DNA of 8,191 nucleotides from Tannerella sp. (GTDB lineage: Bacteria > Bacteroidota > Bacteroidia > Bacteroidales > Tannerellaceae): positions 1 to 8,191 of the forward strand of contig JAITPH010000079.1 in assembly GCA_031289515.1 (NCBI GenBank), read 5' to 3'. Below, piece by piece: positions 6,775 to 8,191 of the stretch (the first letter of the stretch is position 1; the number at the start of each line of letters is the position of its first letter). The translations under genes and the position numbers were made by a program. The notes under the pieces are model-generated. The model made no database searches. It was not told the DNA's origin and worked only from the letters and a program-made list of their open reading frames with translations.

Positions 6775-7398
6775 ATGGAAGACAAGAAAATAAAACTAAG
6801 AGTTCTGGGTATAACAAGCAATCAGATACAGTCGGGAGCTTACGCCCTGATACTGTCGGACGAGGGCTACAGACGGATACCGGTAATAATAGGAACGTAT
6901 GAGGCGCAGTCCATCGCAATAGCGCTGCAGGGCTTCAACTCGCCGCGCCCGCTCACGCACGATCTCATCGTCGATCTCATCGGCAAGACCGGTTACCGCA
7001 TCGTCGAGATATTCATCCATAAATTTCTGGACGGCGTCTTTTACTCGGACATCGCCATGTCGGACGGACAGAATACCATACACGTGGATTCGCGGACGTC
7101 GGACGCCGTAGCCATTTCGTTGCGGACGGATTCGCCCATTTTTACGCGCGAATCGATACTTGACGAGTGCAACATCGTTCTTGAAGAATCCGTCGCCGAA
7201 ACCGAATCGCTGCCCGAAGAACTCACAATGGACGACCTCGGAAACGTCTCAAAGCTAAGTGAACAGCTGCGCGCGCTGAAAAAGAAAGACCTCAAAAAGC
7301 GCATGGACAAGGCGATAGCCGGCGAAAACTACGAGTTTGCCAAAATATACAGGGACGAACTCGCGCGCAGGGACGAAGACGGCAAAACAAAAGTATAA
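6775..7398 (+). CDS. Bifunctional nuclease family protein (DUF151) with C-terminal UVR motif
   Basis: 207 residues, predicted cytoplasmic. Residues about 1-140 match the DUF151/BFN domain: LRVLGITSNQIQSGAYALIL, RRIPVIIGTYEAQSIAIAL, RPLTHDLIVDLI, and the conserved end segment DSRTSDAVAISLRTDSPIF. After an acidic linker (EESVAETESLPEELTMDD) comes a helical UvrB/UvrC-type UVR motif at about 160-200 (LKKRMDKAIAGENYEFAKIYRDEL). Plant BFN members have been reported to cleave RNA and DNA; the bacterial role is poorly defined. The ATG at 6775 follows the previous stop by 3 bp; the ATGs at 6768 and 6771 are in another frame. Its TAA shares its last A with the rsmE ATG, which suggests translational coupling. 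Confidence 0.9.
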   Translation: MEDKKIKLRVLGITSNQIQSGAYALILSDEGYRRIPVIIGTYEAQSIAIALQGFNSPRPLTHDLIVDLIGKTGYRIVEIFIHKFLDGVFYSDIAMSDGQNTIHVDSRTSDAVAISLRTDSPIFTRESILDECNIVLEESVAETESLPEELTMDDLGNVSKLSEQLRALKKKDLKKRMDKAIAGENYEFAKIYRDELARRDEDGKTKV

Positions 7399-8108
7399 TG
7401 GAACAGCTGTTTTACGCCCCGGATATTGCCTCCGTACCCGCCTTGCCGGATGAAGAATCGCATCACTGCTCGAATGTCATGCGCCTCGCGGAAGGCGCGC
7501 CAATCTCCGTTACCGACGGAAAAGGCGTCCTTTACAAATGCGTTCTGGAGAAAATCCATTCCCGGCAATGCCTCGTGAACATCGTCGAACGGATACCTCA
7601 AAAGCCTCTCCGGAACTATCGGGTACATATCGCAATCGCGCCGGTAAAAAACATGGACCGCACGGAGTGGTTTGTCGAAAAAGCGACGGAAATAGGCGTC
7701 GATACGATAACATGCCTGAACTGCCGCTATTCCGAACGCAGGGAAATCAAGCTGCAACGGTTAAACAAAATTGCAATAAACGCCATGAAACAGTCGCAGA
7801 AAACATATTTGCCCCGGATAAACGAAATGACCGACTTCAGGAATTTTATATCGCAGGATTTTCCCCCGTGCAAAATGATAGCTCACTGCGACGAAACCGG
7901 AAGATTTTTCATAAACGAAGTTTATGCCTCCGGCAGGGACGCACTGATACTCATAGGTCCCGAAGGCGACTTCAGCCGCGAAGAGATTCTTGCCGCCCTG
8001 TCGGAAGGATTCCGGCCCGTTTCGCTCGGCGAAAGTAGGCTGAGAACGGAAACGGCTGCTCTCGTAGCTTGCCATACGGTACATTTAATCAACAAACTGA
8101 TGCCATGA
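7398..8108 (+). CDS. rsmE: 16S rRNA (uracil-1498-N3)-methyltransferase RsmE
   Basis: This enzyme methylates N3 of U1498 in helix 44 of 16S rRNA, using S-adenosylmethionine. 236 residues, close to the family's usual 240-250. The N-terminal PUA-like domain shows ESHHCSNVMRL (20-30) and TDGKG. The SPOUT/trefoil-knot domain follows: EWFVEKATEIGVD, CRYSERREIK, then the knot motifs LILIGPEGDFSREE (183-196) and VSLGESRLRTETAALVACH (208-226), which form the cofactor site. All key motifs are intact. Its ATG overlaps the nuclease TAA by one base (TAATG) and its TGA overlaps the next ATG by four (ATGA), so it sits inside a tightly coupled operon. Confidence 0.96.
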   Translation: MEQLFYAPDIASVPALPDEESHHCSNVMRLAEGAPISVTDGKGVLYKCVLEKIHSRQCLVNIVERIPQKPLRNYRVHIAIAPVKNMDRTEWFVEKATEIGVDTITCLNCRYSERREIKLQRLNKIAINAMKQSQKTYLPRINEMTDFRNFISQDFPPCKMIAHCDETGRFFINEVYASGRDALILIGPEGDFSREEILAALSEGFRPVSLGESRLRTETAALVACHTVHLINKLMP

Positions 8109-8191
8109 AACACGTATTTGCCCTGATACTGACGCTTTGCTGTTCGCTGCCCGGCCTGTCGCAACAGCAACCGGAGGACAGCCGTACTCAA
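8105..8191 (+). CDS. Start of an exported protein of unknown function (cut by window end)
   Basis: An ATG at 8105 overlaps the rsmE stop as ATGA and opens a frame of 29 codons to the window end with no stop. The peptide is a signal sequence: MKH, a hydrophobic run VFALILTLCCSLPG, then a likely signal peptidase I cut after GLS (residue 19) and a polar QQQPEDSRTQ. The cysteines at 12-13 lack a lipobox. The mature protein is not visible, so I give no function. The coupling and signal peptide make it very probably real. Confidence 0.75.
   Translation, partial: MKHVFALILTLCCSLPGLSQQQPEDSRTQ

Noticed and set aside
1..8191. Mobile elements, CRISPR arrays, tRNA or rRNA genes, riboswitches
   Set aside because: No terminal repeats flanking a transposase, no regularly spaced repeats, no tRNA-like cloverleaf and no long structured leader were seen; leaders in front of the three mapped promoters are only about 12-25 nt.

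Overview
The window looks like chromosomal core sequence from a member of the Bacteroidota, most likely order Bacteroidales. Three things point there. The short form of the primary sigma factor (about 286 residues, no region 1.1) is typical of that phylum. Three promoters match the phylum's -7 consensus TAnnTTTG, one of them with a correctly spaced TTTG -33 box. The family set also fits: a DUF5106 thioredoxin-fold protein, a DUF151 nuclease with a UVR tail, and an HtrA protease beside rpoD. I see no insertion sequences, phage genes, CRISPR arrays, tRNAs or rRNAs, and no clearly foreign gene.

Layout. Left part, + strand: the 3' end of an HtrA/DegP-type periplasmic protease (1-357), a 97-bp gap holding a striking inverted repeat and the rpoD promoter, then rpoD (455-1315). 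Middle, - strand: an apparent operon running right to left, with dnaG (5675-3576), an ABC ATPase (3547-2630) and an ABC-2 permease (2611-1319). It converges on rpoD with only 3 bp between the stop codons. Right part, + strand: a divergent promoter region (5676-5862) and a tightly packed operon encoding a secreted DUF5106/thioredoxin-like protein (5863-6771), a DUF151-UVR bifunctional nuclease (6775-7398), the 16S rRNA m3U1498 methyltransferase RsmE (7398-8108) and the start of another exported protein (8105 onward, cut by the window end). Its genes are separated by 3 bp or overlap by 1 to 4 bp.

How the parts may work together. Primase and the housekeeping sigma factor are neighbours in the classical macromolecular synthesis operon of many bacteria. 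Here they are close but on opposite strands, with the ABC export pair between them. The convergent junction has only a small hairpin without a U-tract. The inverted repeat upstream of rpoD, read on the - strand, is an excellent intrinsic terminator: an 18-bp stem followed by two U8 runs. This suggests, as inference only, that dnaG-operon transcripts could run antisense through all of rpoD and stop there. The right arm of the same repeat contains the rpoD -7 box. I found no undescribed multi-gene system. The most unusual signals are these regulatory arrangements.
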